A stretch of 64,000 nt of DNA from Mediterraneibacter butyricigenes (GCF_003574295.1 NZ_BHGK01000001.1:2232001-2296000); one strand, 5' to 3'; numbered from the stretch's first letter, positions 24,828 to 34,589 are shown. The notes: generated from the letters alone by a model not told the origin. A program made the numbers and translations.

Positions 24828-26924
24828 ATGGTAAACACAGGTAAGTGGATCGCCAAGCACAGGATTATCATCCTGATCCTTGGTGTGCTTTTGTTGATTC
24901 CGGCAACGATCGGAACGATAAAAACACGAATCAACTATGATTTGCTCAGTTACCTGCCGGAACATCTGGAGACAGTAAAAGGTCAGGATATTCTGGTAGA
25001 TGAGTATGGAATGGGTGCGTTCTCCATGGTTGTCGTCGATGGCATGGATATGAAGGACGTACAGAAGCTGGAAGATCAGTTCAGTGAAGTGGAGCATGTC
25101 AAAGACGTCCTCTGGTATGACGATGTAGCTGATATTTCCCTCCCGGTTGAAATGCTTCCGTCCGATTTAAAGAAAGCGTTTTTTAACGGAGATGCAACGA
25201 TGATGTTGGTATTGTTTGATAATACTACATCTTCGGATCAGGCGATGGAAGCGGTGACGCAGATGCGTCAGATCGCAAACAAGCAGGTCTACATCAGTGG
25301 TATGACGGGTATTGTTACAGATATCAAAAACCTTTGTATGAGTGAGGTTCCGATCTATGTAGTCATTGCGGCAGTCTTATCCTTCCTGGTATTGGAGCTG
25401 ACCGGAACGTCTTTCCTGGTTCCGTTGTTGTTCCTGTTAAGCGTAGGTGTTGCAATCCTTTATAATATGGGAACCAATATTTTCCTGGGAGAAATTTCCT
25501 ATATTACGCAGGCACTGAATGCAGTCCTTCAGCTGGGAGTTACGATGGATTATTCCATTTTCCTGCTGAACAGTTACGAGGAAAATAAAAAGAGATTCCC
25601 TGGGGATAAAGAACGAGCCATGGGGCATGCAATTTCTAATACCTTTAAATCCGTTACAGGAAGTTCTCTGACAACGGTAGCCGGATTCCTGGCATTGTGT
25701 TTTATGACCTTCGCATTAGGAAAGAACTTGGGTATCGTTATGGCAAAGGGTGTTGTGATCGGAGTGATCTGTTGTGTCACCTTCCTGCCGTCGCTGCTTC
25801 TGGTATTTGACGGAGCGATTGAAAAGACCAAACATAAACCGCTGATCAAGAGTTTTGATAAGCCATCAGCGTTTATTACCAAACATTATAAAGTATGGGT
25901 TGTAATCTTTCTGATTATGTTGGTACCGGCAATTTATGGTAACAACCACACCAAGATCTATTACAACATTGCGCAGTCCCTGCCGTCTACATTGGATTCC
26001 AATGTAGCAAATGACAAACTGAAAGAAGAATTTAATATGGAAAATGTCCATATGGTTATGATCGACAAGAATATGGACGGAAAAGAAAAGAGCAAGATGC
26101 TGGATGAGATTAACAGTGTCAAAGGCGTAAAATGGACATTGGGACTTAATTCTCTGGTAGGACCGTCCGTACCGGATTCCATGATCCCGGACGATGTCAA
26201 AGAAATGCTGCAGAGTGATGATTATGAGCTGGAATTTGTCTGCTCCAAATATGCATCAGCAACGGATGAAGTCAATGCACAGGTCGGAGAGATCAGCAAG
26301 ATCGTGAAGTCTTATGACAAGAACGGTATGGTAATCGGAGAGGCACCGTTGATGAAAGACCTGCAGGATGTTACGGATGTGGACCTGAAAATGGTAAATA
26401 TTGTCTCGATCTTAGCGATATTTATTATCATTATGATCGTGTTCAAGTCCATCATTCTTCCGGTACTTCTGGTGGCAGTGATTGAGTTTGCGATCTTCGT
26501 GAACATGGCAATTCCATATTACATGGGTGTCAGTCTTCCGTTCGTGGCAAGTATCGTAATTGGTTCCATACAGCTCGGAGCTACCGTAGATTACGCAATT
26601 TTGATGACCAGCCGGTATCAGAAAGAGCGGCAGAGAGGTCGGGACAAACGGGAAGCAATTTCCATTGCACACAAAACAAGTTCACTTTCTATTATCACAA
26701 GTGGCTTAAGTTTCTTCGCGGCAACCTTTGGAATTACCTGTTACTCGAAAGTTGACATGATAGGTTCTATTTGCACATTGTTATCACGAGGCGCTATTAT
26801 AAGTATGTTGGTCGTAATCTTAATACTGCCGGCGATGTTTATGATTTTTGACAAAGCAATCTGTAAGTTGTCAATTAATTTTCTTGAAAATAAGAAAAAA
26901 GAATCTAGTGTATCCAATTCATAG
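24828..26924 (+). CDS. MMPL/RND-superfamily membrane exporter
   Basis: The 698-residue protein has two repeats, each with one membrane helix, an external loop and five to six helices, typical of the MMPL/HAE-3 branch of RND transporters. The matching GVTMDYSIFLL and GATVDYAILMT motifs in the two halves carry the proton-relay acids. It probably exports lipids, drugs or cell-envelope material. The ATG at 24828 follows TAGGAGA at 24812-24818; a TTG at 24822 is less likely. It is paired with the heptad-repeat surface protein 12 bases downstream. Confidence 0.9.
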   Translation: MVNTGKWIAKHRIIILILGVLLLIPATIGTIKTRINYDLLSYLPEHLETVKGQDILVDEYGMGAFSMVVVDGMDMKDVQKLEDQFSEVEHVKDVLWYDDVADISLPVEMLPSDLKKAFFNGDATMMLVLFDNTTSSDQAMEAVTQMRQIANKQVYISGMTGIVTDIKNLCMSEVPIYVVIAAVLSFLVLELTGTSFLVPLLFLLSVGVAILYNMGTNIFLGEISYITQALNAVLQLGVTMDYSIFLLNSYEENKKRFPGDKERAMGHAISNTFKSVTGSSLTTVAGFLALCFMTFALGKNLGIVMAKGVVIGVICCVTFLPSLLLVFDGAIEKTKHKPLIKSFDKPSAFITKHYKVWVVIFLIMLVPAIYGNNHTKIYYNIAQSLPSTLDSNVANDKLKEEFNMENVHMVMIDKNMDGKEKSKMLDEINSVKGVKWTLGLNSLVGPSVPDSMIPDDVKEMLQSDDYELEFVCSKYASATDEVNAQVGEISKIVKSYDKNGMVIGEAPLMKDLQDVTDVDLKMVNIVSILAIFIIIMIVFKSIILPVLLVAVIEFAIFVNMAIPYYMGVSLPFVASIVIGSIQLGATVDYAILMTSRYQKERQRGRDKREAISIAHKTSSLSIITSGLSFFAATFGITCYSKVDMIGSICTLLSRGAIISMLVVILILPAMFMIFDKAICKLSINFLENKKKESSVSNS

Positions 26925-26936
26925 GAGGGAATCGAA

Positions 26937-29036
26937 ATGAAAAACAGAGAATTCAGAGCTTTGATGGCCGGTGCACTTCTGGCAGCACTGGTAGCAGGTG
27001 GACTTACAAGTGTACCGACTTATGCAAAAGAAACCACGACTGCGACAACCACGCAGACACAGACAGATACAACAGACAGCAGCGCACAGAGCAGTGCGGC
27101 TGCAACCAAAGATGAGACCGTTTATGCAAAGGTAGATCAGAGTGGAACGGTAAAATCCATCATTGTATCCGATCAGCTTCGCAACATAGGAAGTGCATCC
27201 AGTGTATCCGATATATCTGATCTGAAGGATATTAAAAATGTAAAAGGCGATGAGAAATTTAAGACAGACGGAAATCAGTTGACCTGGTCTGCAGACGGAT
27301 CTGATATCGTTTATCAGGGAACCACCGACAAAGAACTTCCGGTTGGAGTCAATGTTACCTACACTTTGGATGGACAGACGATCAGTGCATCTGATCTGGA
27401 AGGAAAGAGCGGACATCTGAAAGTTCGTTATCAGTATGAAAATAAAACAGGAAGCTCCCAGGCATACGTACCATTCATGATGGTTACCGGTCTGGTACTG
27501 GATCAGGACAGTTTTGAAAATATTACCGTAGATAATGGAAAACTGATCTCCGACGGAGAGAGAAATATGGTCATCGGCTACGGTCTTCCGGGAATGGAAG
27601 CAGAACTTGGAACATCTGACATTGATATTCCGGATTACTTCGAATATGAGGCTGATGTAACTGATTATTCCGCACCGGAAGGAATCACCGTTGCAACAAA
27701 CGATGTGTTCAATCAACTCGATACAGATGATATGAATGACATTGATGATCTGAAAGATTCCCTGCATCAGTTAGAGGATGCTTCCAACCAGTTAGTAGAA
27801 GGAAGCGGAGAGCTGAAAGACGGAATCGATCTTCTGAATTCTTCCACAGGTACACTGGTTGATGGAGTGAACGCACTGGCTGACGGAAGCAAGACTCTGG
27901 CAACAGGAGCTACCACATTAAATACAAATCTTGCAACGGCAGCAGAGAAGACTTCCTCCGAACTGCTTCCGGGTATTCAGAAACTGGACAGTGGTGTTGC
28001 CGGAATGGAAGCACAGATGGCAGAGCCAATCCAGAAATTAAGTGCAGGAACCAAGAATCTGTCAGCAGGAGCTGCACAGGTGAAAGCAGGAACCAGTGGA
28101 ATCAATGCGGCCCTGAATCAGGGAACAACACTGGAAGATGGAACTCAGATTCCGGCATTGAATGTGCTGGCAGCAAAGACGGCTGCAGATGCACAAAATC
28201 TGGCACAGACAATCGCAGCCGGAAGCGCAGTTACAACAAGTGCTCAGGATGTAGCAAATGGAAACGGTGGAACGCAGGATGCCTTAAATACTCTGTACAG
28301 TGTTCTGAATTCTCTGGATCCGGAATCAGCAGAATATGCATCCGTACAGGCAGCTATCAGCAGTCTGGAATCTGATCAGGCAGCCCGCACAAGCGCAGCA
28401 AACGAACTGGATAGTCAGATTCAGACTCAGTCAGAAAATGTAGCAGCAGCACAGGCAACGCTTGCGGATTCAGCAAAAGGAGTTGCACAGGAAGCTGGAA
28501 TCGTAAACAGTGTAGTTAGCAGCCTGTCAAGCGCAGCAAGCCAGACAGACGCAGGTATGGATCAGGTACAGAGCGGAGCCGATGAACTGAATGAAGGGAT
28601 CAACGGAGAAAAAGGATTGATCGCACAGGTATCCGGTGGGATTGGACAGTTGAAAGCCGGAACATCTCTGCTTCTTGCAGGTGTTGACGGGGATGAAGGA
28701 CTGGCAGCAGGACTGAATGCGTTGTCAGCAGGAGCAGGACAGCTTGATACCGGAGCAGCAACTCTTTCCACAGGTCTTGGAACTCTTCAGTCCGGATCTG
28801 GTGAGCTGGTAAGTGGAATTGGTCAGCTTGCAAGCGGAGCAGCAACTCTCAATGAAGGTATGATTCAGTTCGATGAAGAAGGAATCGATAAATTAGTTGA
28901 CGTATTTGATGGAGATGTAGAAAAAGTTCTGGATAAGATGAATGACATGATCGATGCATCCAAGTCTTACAAGAACTTCTCAGGAATTTCTGATCAGATG
29001 GATGGAAGCGTAAAATTCATCTTCGTGACAGAGTAA
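26937..29036 (+). CDS. Secreted XXXLXXG heptad-repeat protein (MMPL/YhgE partner)
   Basis: The 699-residue protein has a signal peptide ending near TYAKE, a beta-rich N-terminal domain, then long helical stretches of the heptad repeat xxxLxxG (for example LVDGVNALADGSKTLATGA), rich in Ala, Gly and Ser. Such repeats are found in YhgE/Pip-type proteins and in partners of MMPL exporters. There is no C-terminal membrane helix or sortase motif, so it is secreted or loosely wall-bound. It lies 12 bases after the MMPL gene with an AGGAGGG site and likely forms a periplasm-like adaptor with it. Confidence 0.8.
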   Translation: MKNREFRALMAGALLAALVAGGLTSVPTYAKETTTATTTQTQTDTTDSSAQSSAAATKDETVYAKVDQSGTVKSIIVSDQLRNIGSASSVSDISDLKDIKNVKGDEKFKTDGNQLTWSADGSDIVYQGTTDKELPVGVNVTYTLDGQTISASDLEGKSGHLKVRYQYENKTGSSQAYVPFMMVTGLVLDQDSFENITVDNGKLISDGERNMVIGYGLPGMEAELGTSDIDIPDYFEYEADVTDYSAPEGITVATNDVFNQLDTDDMNDIDDLKDSLHQLEDASNQLVEGSGELKDGIDLLNSSTGTLVDGVNALADGSKTLATGATTLNTNLATAAEKTSSELLPGIQKLDSGVAGMEAQMAEPIQKLSAGTKNLSAGAAQVKAGTSGINAALNQGTTLEDGTQIPALNVLAAKTAADAQNLAQTIAAGSAVTTSAQDVANGNGGTQDALNTLYSVLNSLDPESAEYASVQAAISSLESDQAARTSAANELDSQIQTQSENVAAAQATLADSAKGVAQEAGIVNSVVSSLSSAASQTDAGMDQVQSGADELNEGINGEKGLIAQVSGGIGQLKAGTSLLLAGVDGDEGLAAGLNALSAGAGQLDTGAATLSTGLGTLQSGSGELVSGIGQLASGAATLNEGMIQFDEEGIDKLVDVFDGDVEKVLDKMNDMIDASKSYKNFSGISDQMDGSVKFIFVTE

Positions 29037-29087
29037 TAATTCCTGAAGAATAACAATGACCATATCCAACCATTGAATTCTCTATAG

Positions 29088-29125
29088 AAAAAGCCCTGGG
29101 ACGGGAAACCGCCTCAGGGCTTTTT
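29088..29125 (+). terminator. Terminator after the heptad-repeat gene
   Basis: AAAAAGCCCTG (29088-29098) pairs with CAGGGCTTTTT (29115-29125). A-run and T-run ends make it usable on both strands. Confidence 0.92.
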
Positions 29126-29243
29126 CGGAGTTATAGAGTTATAGGGGATTATAGGACAAAACGTGTTGATAAGTCCCATTATTCTCCCACAAAAAGTTGC
29201 AACGGGATGGAAGATTTTAATAATATATAGTGACGCTTTATTC

Positions 29244-30566
29244 TTAAGCATTGTTCTTGACGGATTTCTGTGGCAGTACGAAGATAAAGATCAGAGAACT
29301 GATCAGAAGGAATCCGGGATAAAAAAGATTTGGAAGTATCTGGAAAGCTGAGAGATTGTATCCAAGTTCATTGGCTGCGGACAATGCAACCAGCATCTGT
29401 GCTCCGTAAGGAATGATCCCCTGGAAGATACAGGAGAAGGTATCCAGGATGGAAGCTGCTTTTCGTGGAGTGATCTGATATTCCGCAGACATTTCTTTGG
29501 CGATTGGATTGGCCATAACGATGGCAACCGTATTATTTGCCGTAGAGATATCCATGGCGCCGACCAGAAGTCCCATACCCAGTTGTCCGCCTTTCTGGCC
29601 TTTGAAGATCCGCCGGATTCCGGAAAGCAGTGCATCAAACCCGCCGTATTCCCGGATCAGTGCGCACATGGCAGCAACCAGAATCGCGACCATACTGGTT
29701 TCAAACATTCCGGATGCACCGGAACCCATGTTAGAGAGCAGATCGATGAAGGTAATATGCCCACCTGCCAACATGATGATGGAACCGGAAATGATGCCGA
29801 TTAACAGCACAACAAACACATTGATTCCGATCAGTCCACCCAGCAATACCAGAAGATAGGGGATGATCTGAACCAGATGGTAAGGTTGATTGACGGCCCC
29901 CTGGATCTCGCCGCGGAACGAAAGGATCAGAATCAGTACCAGTGTGGCGAGCGCAGCAGGAAGAGCAATCTTAAAATTTTCCCGGAATTTATCTTTCATT
30001 TCACAGCCCTGACCGTTGCATGCGGCGATGGTGGTATCGGAAATGAAGGAAAGGTTGTCCCCAAACATGGAGCCGCCCATGACAGATCCAATGCAAAGAG
30101 CAGGATCAAATCCGGAAGCGGATGACACAGCAATGGCAATCGGAGTGATCAATGTAATGGTTCCCACAGAAGTTCCCATTGCAGTAGATACGAAGCAGGA
30201 AACCACAAACAGGATCGCAACCGAAAATTTTGCAGGAATCAGAGACAGCATAAAATAGGCAACACTTTCTGCGCTGCTTCGGCCGACAACTCCCACAAAA
30301 GCACCGGCGGTCAGAAAGATCAACAGCATGGTGATGATATTTTTGTCTGCCAGTCCGGAAGCCATCCATTCCAGTTTCTGATCGAAAGAAGCCTCACGGT
30401 TCTGAAGACAGGCGACCAGAATGGCAACCAGAAATGCAATGATGATCGGTACATTATAAAATCCCATCGGAATCTTCATAATATATTCCAACCAGATTCC
30501 GAGCCCCAGATAAATAATAAGAAATGCACCAATCGGAAGTAAAGCAATCACGCGTCCTTTTTTCAT
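29244..30566 (-). CDS. NhaC-family sodium/proton antiporter-like membrane protein
   Basis: The 440-residue protein has about eleven membrane segments and the NhaC-type motifs STAMGTSVGTITLITPIA and GGSMFGDNLSFISDTTIA, with acidic residues expected to bind cation and proton. Close relatives exchange Na+ or, for some, amino-acid or malate/lactate substrates. A GGAGG site precedes the ATG. It stands alone between two terminators. Confidence 0.85.
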   Translation of the reverse strand: MKKGRVIALLPIGAFLIIYLGLGIWLEYIMKIPMGFYNVPIIIAFLVAILVACLQNREASFDQKLEWMASGLADKNIITMLLIFLTAGAFVGVVGRSSAESVAYFMLSLIPAKFSVAILFVVSCFVSTAMGTSVGTITLITPIAIAVSSASGFDPALCIGSVMGGSMFGDNLSFISDTTIAACNGQGCEMKDKFRENFKIALPAALATLVLILILSFRGEIQGAVNQPYHLVQIIPYLLVLLGGLIGINVFVVLLIGIISGSIIMLAGGHITFIDLLSNMGSGASGMFETSMVAILVAAMCALIREYGGFDALLSGIRRIFKGQKGGQLGMGLLVGAMDISTANNTVAIVMANPIAKEMSAEYQITPRKAASILDTFSCIFQGIIPYGAQMLVALSAANELGYNLSAFQILPNLFYPGFLLISSLIFIFVLPQKSVKNNA

Positions 30567-30630
30567 ATAGAAGTCCTCCCAGAGAATATGACATATATAG
30601 TCTACTTTACATTACCACTCTGGAAACGTC

Positions 30631-30664
30631 AAGGAAAGGAGCCCTAAATGGCGCTCCTTTCCTT
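30631..30664. terminator. Hairpin after spoIIID
   Basis: AAGGAAAGGAGC (30631-30642) pairs with GCTCCTTTCCTT (30653-30664). The spoIIID stop codon lies in the loop. The T-run on the minus strand is modest. Confidence 0.65.
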
Positions 30665-30940
30665 TTGGATTTCTGAATGTAAGGAGGTTTCGTGCAAATG
30701 CAGATATTTTTCCCGGGTAGCCAGACCACCGCGGATATGACGCTCCTGTTTGTTGAAATCCAGGACTTTCCGCGCCTCTTTGGCAAGCTGTGGATTGATC
30801 TGTGACAAACGGTCGGTGACATCTTTATGTATCGTACTTTTGCTGACGCCAAACTGCCGGGCTGTCTGGCGTACCGTTGCCTGGTTTTCAATAATATAAG
30901 AAGCAATTTCGAGCGCTCTTTCTTCAATATAATCTTTCAA
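30644..30940 (-). CDS. spoIIID: Sporulation transcription factor SpoIIID
   Basis: The predicted 98-residue protein matches SpoIIID: an N-terminal LKDYIEERALEIASYI, a helix-turn-helix with ARQFGVSKSTIHKDVT, then INPQLAKEARKVLDFNK and the basic HIRGGLAT tail. In the mother cell SpoIIID switches gene expression between sigma-E and sigma-K. The start is the TTG at 30940, just after AGGGGGA. Longer in-frame starts lack a ribosome binding site and extend past the family's N-terminus. Its presence shows a spore-forming lineage. Confidence 0.95.
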   Translation of the reverse strand: MKDYIEERALEIASYIIENQATVRQTARQFGVSKSTIHKDVTDRLSQINPQLAKEARKVLDFNKQERHIRGGLATREKYLHLHETSLHSEIQKERSAI

Positions 30941-31038
30941 AAAATCCCCCTGCATGATTGCTTTTTTACAATCTATGCAAGGGGATTTTAATGTATGTCT
31001 GCATCTTACGGGGTGCTGACTCATGCATTATGTATCTG

Positions 31039-31281
31039 TTATATCAAGCTACTTTCCGCATTCATAGCGAAGATCGCTCCGCCGATCCATCCCGGGAAGA
31101 CTCCGGCGTATCCGGCAAACAGGATCAGAGATAAAAGATCTCTGCAAACGAAATGTCCTACAAGTAACCAGGCGAGGGCTCCGATGCCACACCAGAGGAT
31201 TGTATTTAAAAATAAAAAGAGATGAATCGTGGTTTCTTTTTTCAGATTTTGATCTTGGCAGAATTTCCATAAACGTTTCAT
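31039..31281 (-). CDS. Small two-helix membrane protein, unknown function
   Basis: This 80-residue protein has two hydrophobic segments (around residues 20-42 and 48-72) separated by a short charged turn, and a basic N-terminus. I do not recognise a family. It is upstream of spoIIID on the same strand, separated by about 100 bases, and could be co-expressed. Confidence 0.6.
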   Translation of the reverse strand: MKRLWKFCQDQNLKKETTIHLFLFLNTILWCGIGALAWLLVGHFVCRDLLSLILFAGYAGVFPGWIGGAIFAMNAESSLI

Positions 31282-31445
31282 ATGATTTCCTTCTTTCTTC
31301 TTTTACAGGAAACAGAATAACAAAGCGTTGTAAAAAAAGAAGGGAGAAAATGTTAAATTTGAGTTAGAAAAGTTAGTCCTCAATAAGAAGATGATGTTAT
31401 AATAGGAAAAAATGAAAAGGATTGAAACCGAGAGGAGAAGTGCAG

Positions 31446-32729
31446 ATGAGTACAAAGAACGTACAGATTTACCACGGAGATATTATTTATTCAAAAAGTA
31501 AGACGGAGTTCAGTGTGAATCCGGATTCCTATCTGGTGGTAAAAGAGGAAAAGGTGGAAGGAATTTATCCGGTAATACCGGAAGAATATAAAGAAGTTCC
31601 GGTGACAGATTATGGAAGGAACCTGATCATTCCGGCATTTTCGGACTTGCATATCCATGCATCCCAGTTTGTACAGCGCGGCGTGGGAATGGACTGTCTG
31701 CTGTTTGACTGGTTGAATACTTATACTTTTCCGCAGGAATCCAATTTCAAGGATCCGGAATATGCAAAGTTGATCTATGATCAGGTGGTTCAGGAGTTGC
31801 TTCGTCACGGAACCATGCATGCCAGCTTATTTACCACAATTCATTATGATGCGTCCGATTATCTGTTCCGGGCTTTTGAAAAACATGGAATGTATGGGTA
31901 TATCGGAAAGGTAAACATGGATCAGAATTCGCCGGATTTCCTGTGTGAGACAACTGAAGATTCCCTGAAAGAAACGGAACGTTTTGTCTATGAACATACG
32001 GGAAGAACGGCAGGAAGCCATGTGAAACCAATTCTGACACCGAGATTTGCCCCGACTTGTTCCCATAAAATGATGGAAGGGTTGGGAAAGATCGCAAAAA
32101 AATATCAGTGTGGTTTGCAGACCCATTTGAGTGAATCAAGAGAAGAAGTGAAATTTGCGCTGGAAATGTTCCCGGAATTTGAAAGTGATGCGCAGATCTA
32201 TGAAAAATACGGAATGTTGGAGTATGGTCCGTCCATTTTTGCTCATGTGATTTTTCCAAATGAAAAGGATTTGGAGATTCTGAAGGCAACAGGAAGTATG
32301 GCGGTACACTGTCCGGATGCAACAGTCAATATTACAGCCGGACTGATGCCGGCGGCAGCCATGTGGGAACAGGATATCAACATTTCCCTGGGAAGTGATA
32401 TCGGCGGTGGTCATCATGCCGGAATCTATCATCAGATCGCAAGGACAGTGCAGGCCTCTAAAATGAAAGAATTTTACGAACCGGAGGAAAATCGCAGACT
32501 GACGTTCCAGGAGGCGTTCTATCTTGGAACGGTAGGTGGCGGAAGCTGTTTTGGCAAGGTGGGATCCTTTGAACCGGGATATCAGTTTAACGCGTTGGTT
32601 CTTGGCAATCTGGAGGATAAAGGGTTTGAACTGACACCGGAAGAGCGACTGGAAAAATTCTGTTATGCAGGGGATGACCGAAACATTCTGGAACGTTTTC
32701 TGGATGGAAAAAAGGTGGTTCTGAACTAG
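31446..32729 (+). CDS. guaD: Guanine deaminase (amidohydrolase)
   Basis: The 427-residue amidohydrolase has the metal-binding DLHIHASQF, the QTHLSES histidine, and SLGSDIGGGHH with the catalytic aspartate. The sequence after HASQF (QRGVGMD) is typical of guanine deaminase, which turns guanine into xanthine and ammonia for purine salvage. The ATG at 31446 has GAGGAG upstream at 31432-31437. A longer frame from 31422 would swallow that site. It stands alone with a TATAAT at 31398-31403 but no clear -35. Confidence 0.88.
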   Translation: MSTKNVQIYHGDIIYSKSKTEFSVNPDSYLVVKEEKVEGIYPVIPEEYKEVPVTDYGRNLIIPAFSDLHIHASQFVQRGVGMDCLLFDWLNTYTFPQESNFKDPEYAKLIYDQVVQELLRHGTMHASLFTTIHYDASDYLFRAFEKHGMYGYIGKVNMDQNSPDFLCETTEDSLKETERFVYEHTGRTAGSHVKPILTPRFAPTCSHKMMEGLGKIAKKYQCGLQTHLSESREEVKFALEMFPEFESDAQIYEKYGMLEYGPSIFAHVIFPNEKDLEILKATGSMAVHCPDATVNITAGLMPAAAMWEQDINISLGSDIGGGHHAGIYHQIARTVQASKMKEFYEPEENRRLTFQEAFYLGTVGGGSCFGKVGSFEPGYQFNALVLGNLEDKGFELTPEERLEKFCYAGDDRNILERFLDGKKVVLN

Positions 32730-32769
32730 AATAAAAACGGGTGTTCACAGATTTTTAAGAAAAAATTTA

Positions 32770-32797
32770 TTGATTTTGGCGGAAAATGTGCTACCAT
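32770..32797 (+). promoter_or_regulatory. Possible promoter of the HPr-like gene
   Basis: TTGATT (32770-32775) and TACCAT (32792-32797) have a 16-base spacer. The match is moderate. Confidence 0.4.
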
Positions 32798-32867
32798 GTA
32801 GAACAAAGTTTGAAACAACGGGAATGCCAGGGGTATTCTTAGATGATAGCAGAAAGGATGAAGAAAC

Positions 32868-33107
32868 GTGAGTGAACTGAAACTGGTTTTTCATCAGCCG
32901 GAAGACATTATGGAATTTGTGAACGTGGTTCAGAATTTTCCGTATGATATGGATATGAAAAAAGGAAGTCTGATAGTAGATGCCAAATCTTTACTTGGTC
33001 TGATGAATCTTGGACTGCAGCAGGAAGTGAAATTACAGGTATATGAAGAACACTGCGAAGATCTGAAAGAAGCAGTTCAGAAATTTGCAGTGCCGCATTT
33101 CCAGTAA
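32868..33107 (+). CDS. HPr-like protein without the active-site histidine
   Basis: The 79-residue protein has the size and fold signature of HPr: KGSLIVDAKSLLGLMNLGL aligns with the HPr segment around the regulatory Ser46. The active-site region that should hold GxHxRPA is replaced by HQPEDIMEFVN, so phosphorelay through His15 is not expected. It may be a Crh-like regulator, with the serine in DAKS as a possible HPr-kinase target. The start is a GTG with an AAAGGATG site. It is monocistronic with a terminator after it. Confidence 0.75.
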   Translation: MSELKLVFHQPEDIMEFVNVVQNFPYDMDMKKGSLIVDAKSLLGLMNLGLQQEVKLQVYEEHCEDLKEAVQKFAVPHFQ

Positions 33108-33116
33108 AAATGTGCA

Positions 33117-33169
33117 TTGCAAGAGAAAAGCCCCACGCGTATAATAAAAGATACGTGGAGGGGCTTTTT
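33117..33169 (+). promoter_or_regulatory. Promoter embedded in a terminator hairpin, also covering the MATE ribosome binding site
   Basis: AAAAGCCCC (33126-33134) pairs with GGGGCTTTT (33160-33168), ending in T, as a terminator for the HPr-like gene. Between the arms lies TATAAT (33140-33145), with TTGCAA (33117-33122) 17 bases before it. The MATE ribosome binding site GGAGGGG (33157-33163) is in the 3' arm. Read-through RNA would hide it. RNA started at this promoter (about 33152) would lack the 5' arm and expose it. Confidence 0.7.
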
Positions 33170-34534
33170 ATGAAGAAGAAAATGGAAAAAAGAGGAGAAT
33201 ATTTATTTGACAACCGCTCTTTGGCGGTTTTAATTTTCCCATTGGTCGTGGAGCAGCTTCTGGCAATTTTGGTCGGAATGGCAGATTCCATCATGGTGGC
33301 CAGCGTAGGAGAAGCGGCTGTTTCGGGCGTATCCCTGGTAGATAATATTATGGTGCTGTTTATCAATCTGTTTGCGGCACTTGCAACCGGTGGAGCGGTG
33401 ATTGCCGGACAATATCTGGGGCAGGGAGATCGGAAACTGTCGGGAAAAGCAGCGACACAGCTTCTGTGGTTTGTGTTGGTGGTTTCGCTGGGAATCACGG
33501 CATTGCTTTATTTGGGGAAATCTTTTATTTTACATCGGGTATTTGGAGCCATTGATGCAGATGTGATGGGACATGCCAATACCTATCTGATGATCGTGAC
33601 GGCATCGATTCCGTTTGTGGCAGTCTATAACGGAGGCGCTGCGATATTCCGGGCAATGGGGAATTCCAAGATCTCGATGGTCGTATCAATCATTATGAAC
33701 GTGATCAATTGTGGGGGAAATGCTATTTTAATTTATGGATTTCACTGTGGAACAGAAGGCGTGGCGATTCCGACACTTGTTTCCAGAATGGTAGCAGCAT
33801 TTCTGGTTATTTTCCTTCTGCTGAGGACAAAGGGTGCGATCCGGTTGGAGAAAAATGTTATCCGGTTTCGGTTTGACGGACGGATGGTCGGACAGATTTT
33901 AAGTATCGGACTTCCGAATGGACTGGAAAACAGTATGTTTCAGTTGGGAAAAATTCTGGTGTTAAGTCTGGTGTCCACATTTGGCACCTCGGCAATCGCA
34001 GCCAATGCAGTGGCCAATGCGGTGGCAATATTCCAGCTCCTTCCGGGGATTGCGATCAATCTGGCGATCACTTCGGTCATTGCAAGGTGTATTGGTGCCG
34101 GAAAGCACGATCAGGCGCAATATTATACCAAAAAACTGATCGGAATTACTTATGCAAGCATGATCCTGATGAATGTTCTGATCTACCTGGCACTTCCGTT
34201 TATCCTGCATGCATACCATTTGTCACCGGAAACCTATGAGTCAGCCAGAAAAATACTGTTGCTCCATGGATCCTGCTGTATTCTGATCTGGCCGATCTCT
34301 TTCAGTTTACCGTCTACCCTGCGGGCGGCAGGAGATGCGAAAGTGACCATGTGGATTTCGATCGTATCCATGTGGTTCTGCCGGATTGTGATGAGCTATG
34401 TTTTCGGAAAATATCTGGGGTTTGGAGTGTTCGGAGTCTGGATTGCAATGATTCTGGACTGGTGCGTTCGAAGTGTGGGTATGATCTGGAGATATCGGAG
34501 CGGAAAATGGAAACTGATCCGATCCATCGATTGA
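33170..34534 (+). CDS. MATE-family multidrug/cation exporter
   Basis: The 454-residue protein has about twelve membrane helices in two halves and MATE features (LFDNRSLAVLIFPLVVEQLL near the N-terminus, then GMADSIMVA and ALATGGAVI). It exports drugs or metabolites using Na+ or H+. The ATG at 33170 follows GGAGGGG by six bases. A frame open from 33110 runs through the promoter and hairpin and is not used. The leader is unusually short and structured. Confidence 0.9.
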   Translation: MKKKMEKRGEYLFDNRSLAVLIFPLVVEQLLAILVGMADSIMVASVGEAAVSGVSLVDNIMVLFINLFAALATGGAVIAGQYLGQGDRKLSGKAATQLLWFVLVVSLGITALLYLGKSFILHRVFGAIDADVMGHANTYLMIVTASIPFVAVYNGGAAIFRAMGNSKISMVVSIIMNVINCGGNAILIYGFHCGTEGVAIPTLVSRMVAAFLVIFLLLRTKGAIRLEKNVIRFRFDGRMVGQILSIGLPNGLENSMFQLGKILVLSLVSTFGTSAIAANAVANAVAIFQLLPGIAINLAITSVIARCIGAGKHDQAQYYTKKLIGITYASMILMNVLIYLALPFILHAYHLSPETYESARKILLLHGSCCILIWPISFSLPSTLRAAGDAKVTMWISIVSMWFCRIVMSYVFGKYLGFGVFGVWIAMILDWCVRSVGMIWRYRSGKWKLIRSID

Positions 34535-34589
34535 GACCGGAAGATACAGAAGTTGTTGTCTGAGCGTGGAATTTAATTTAGGGTTGGGA

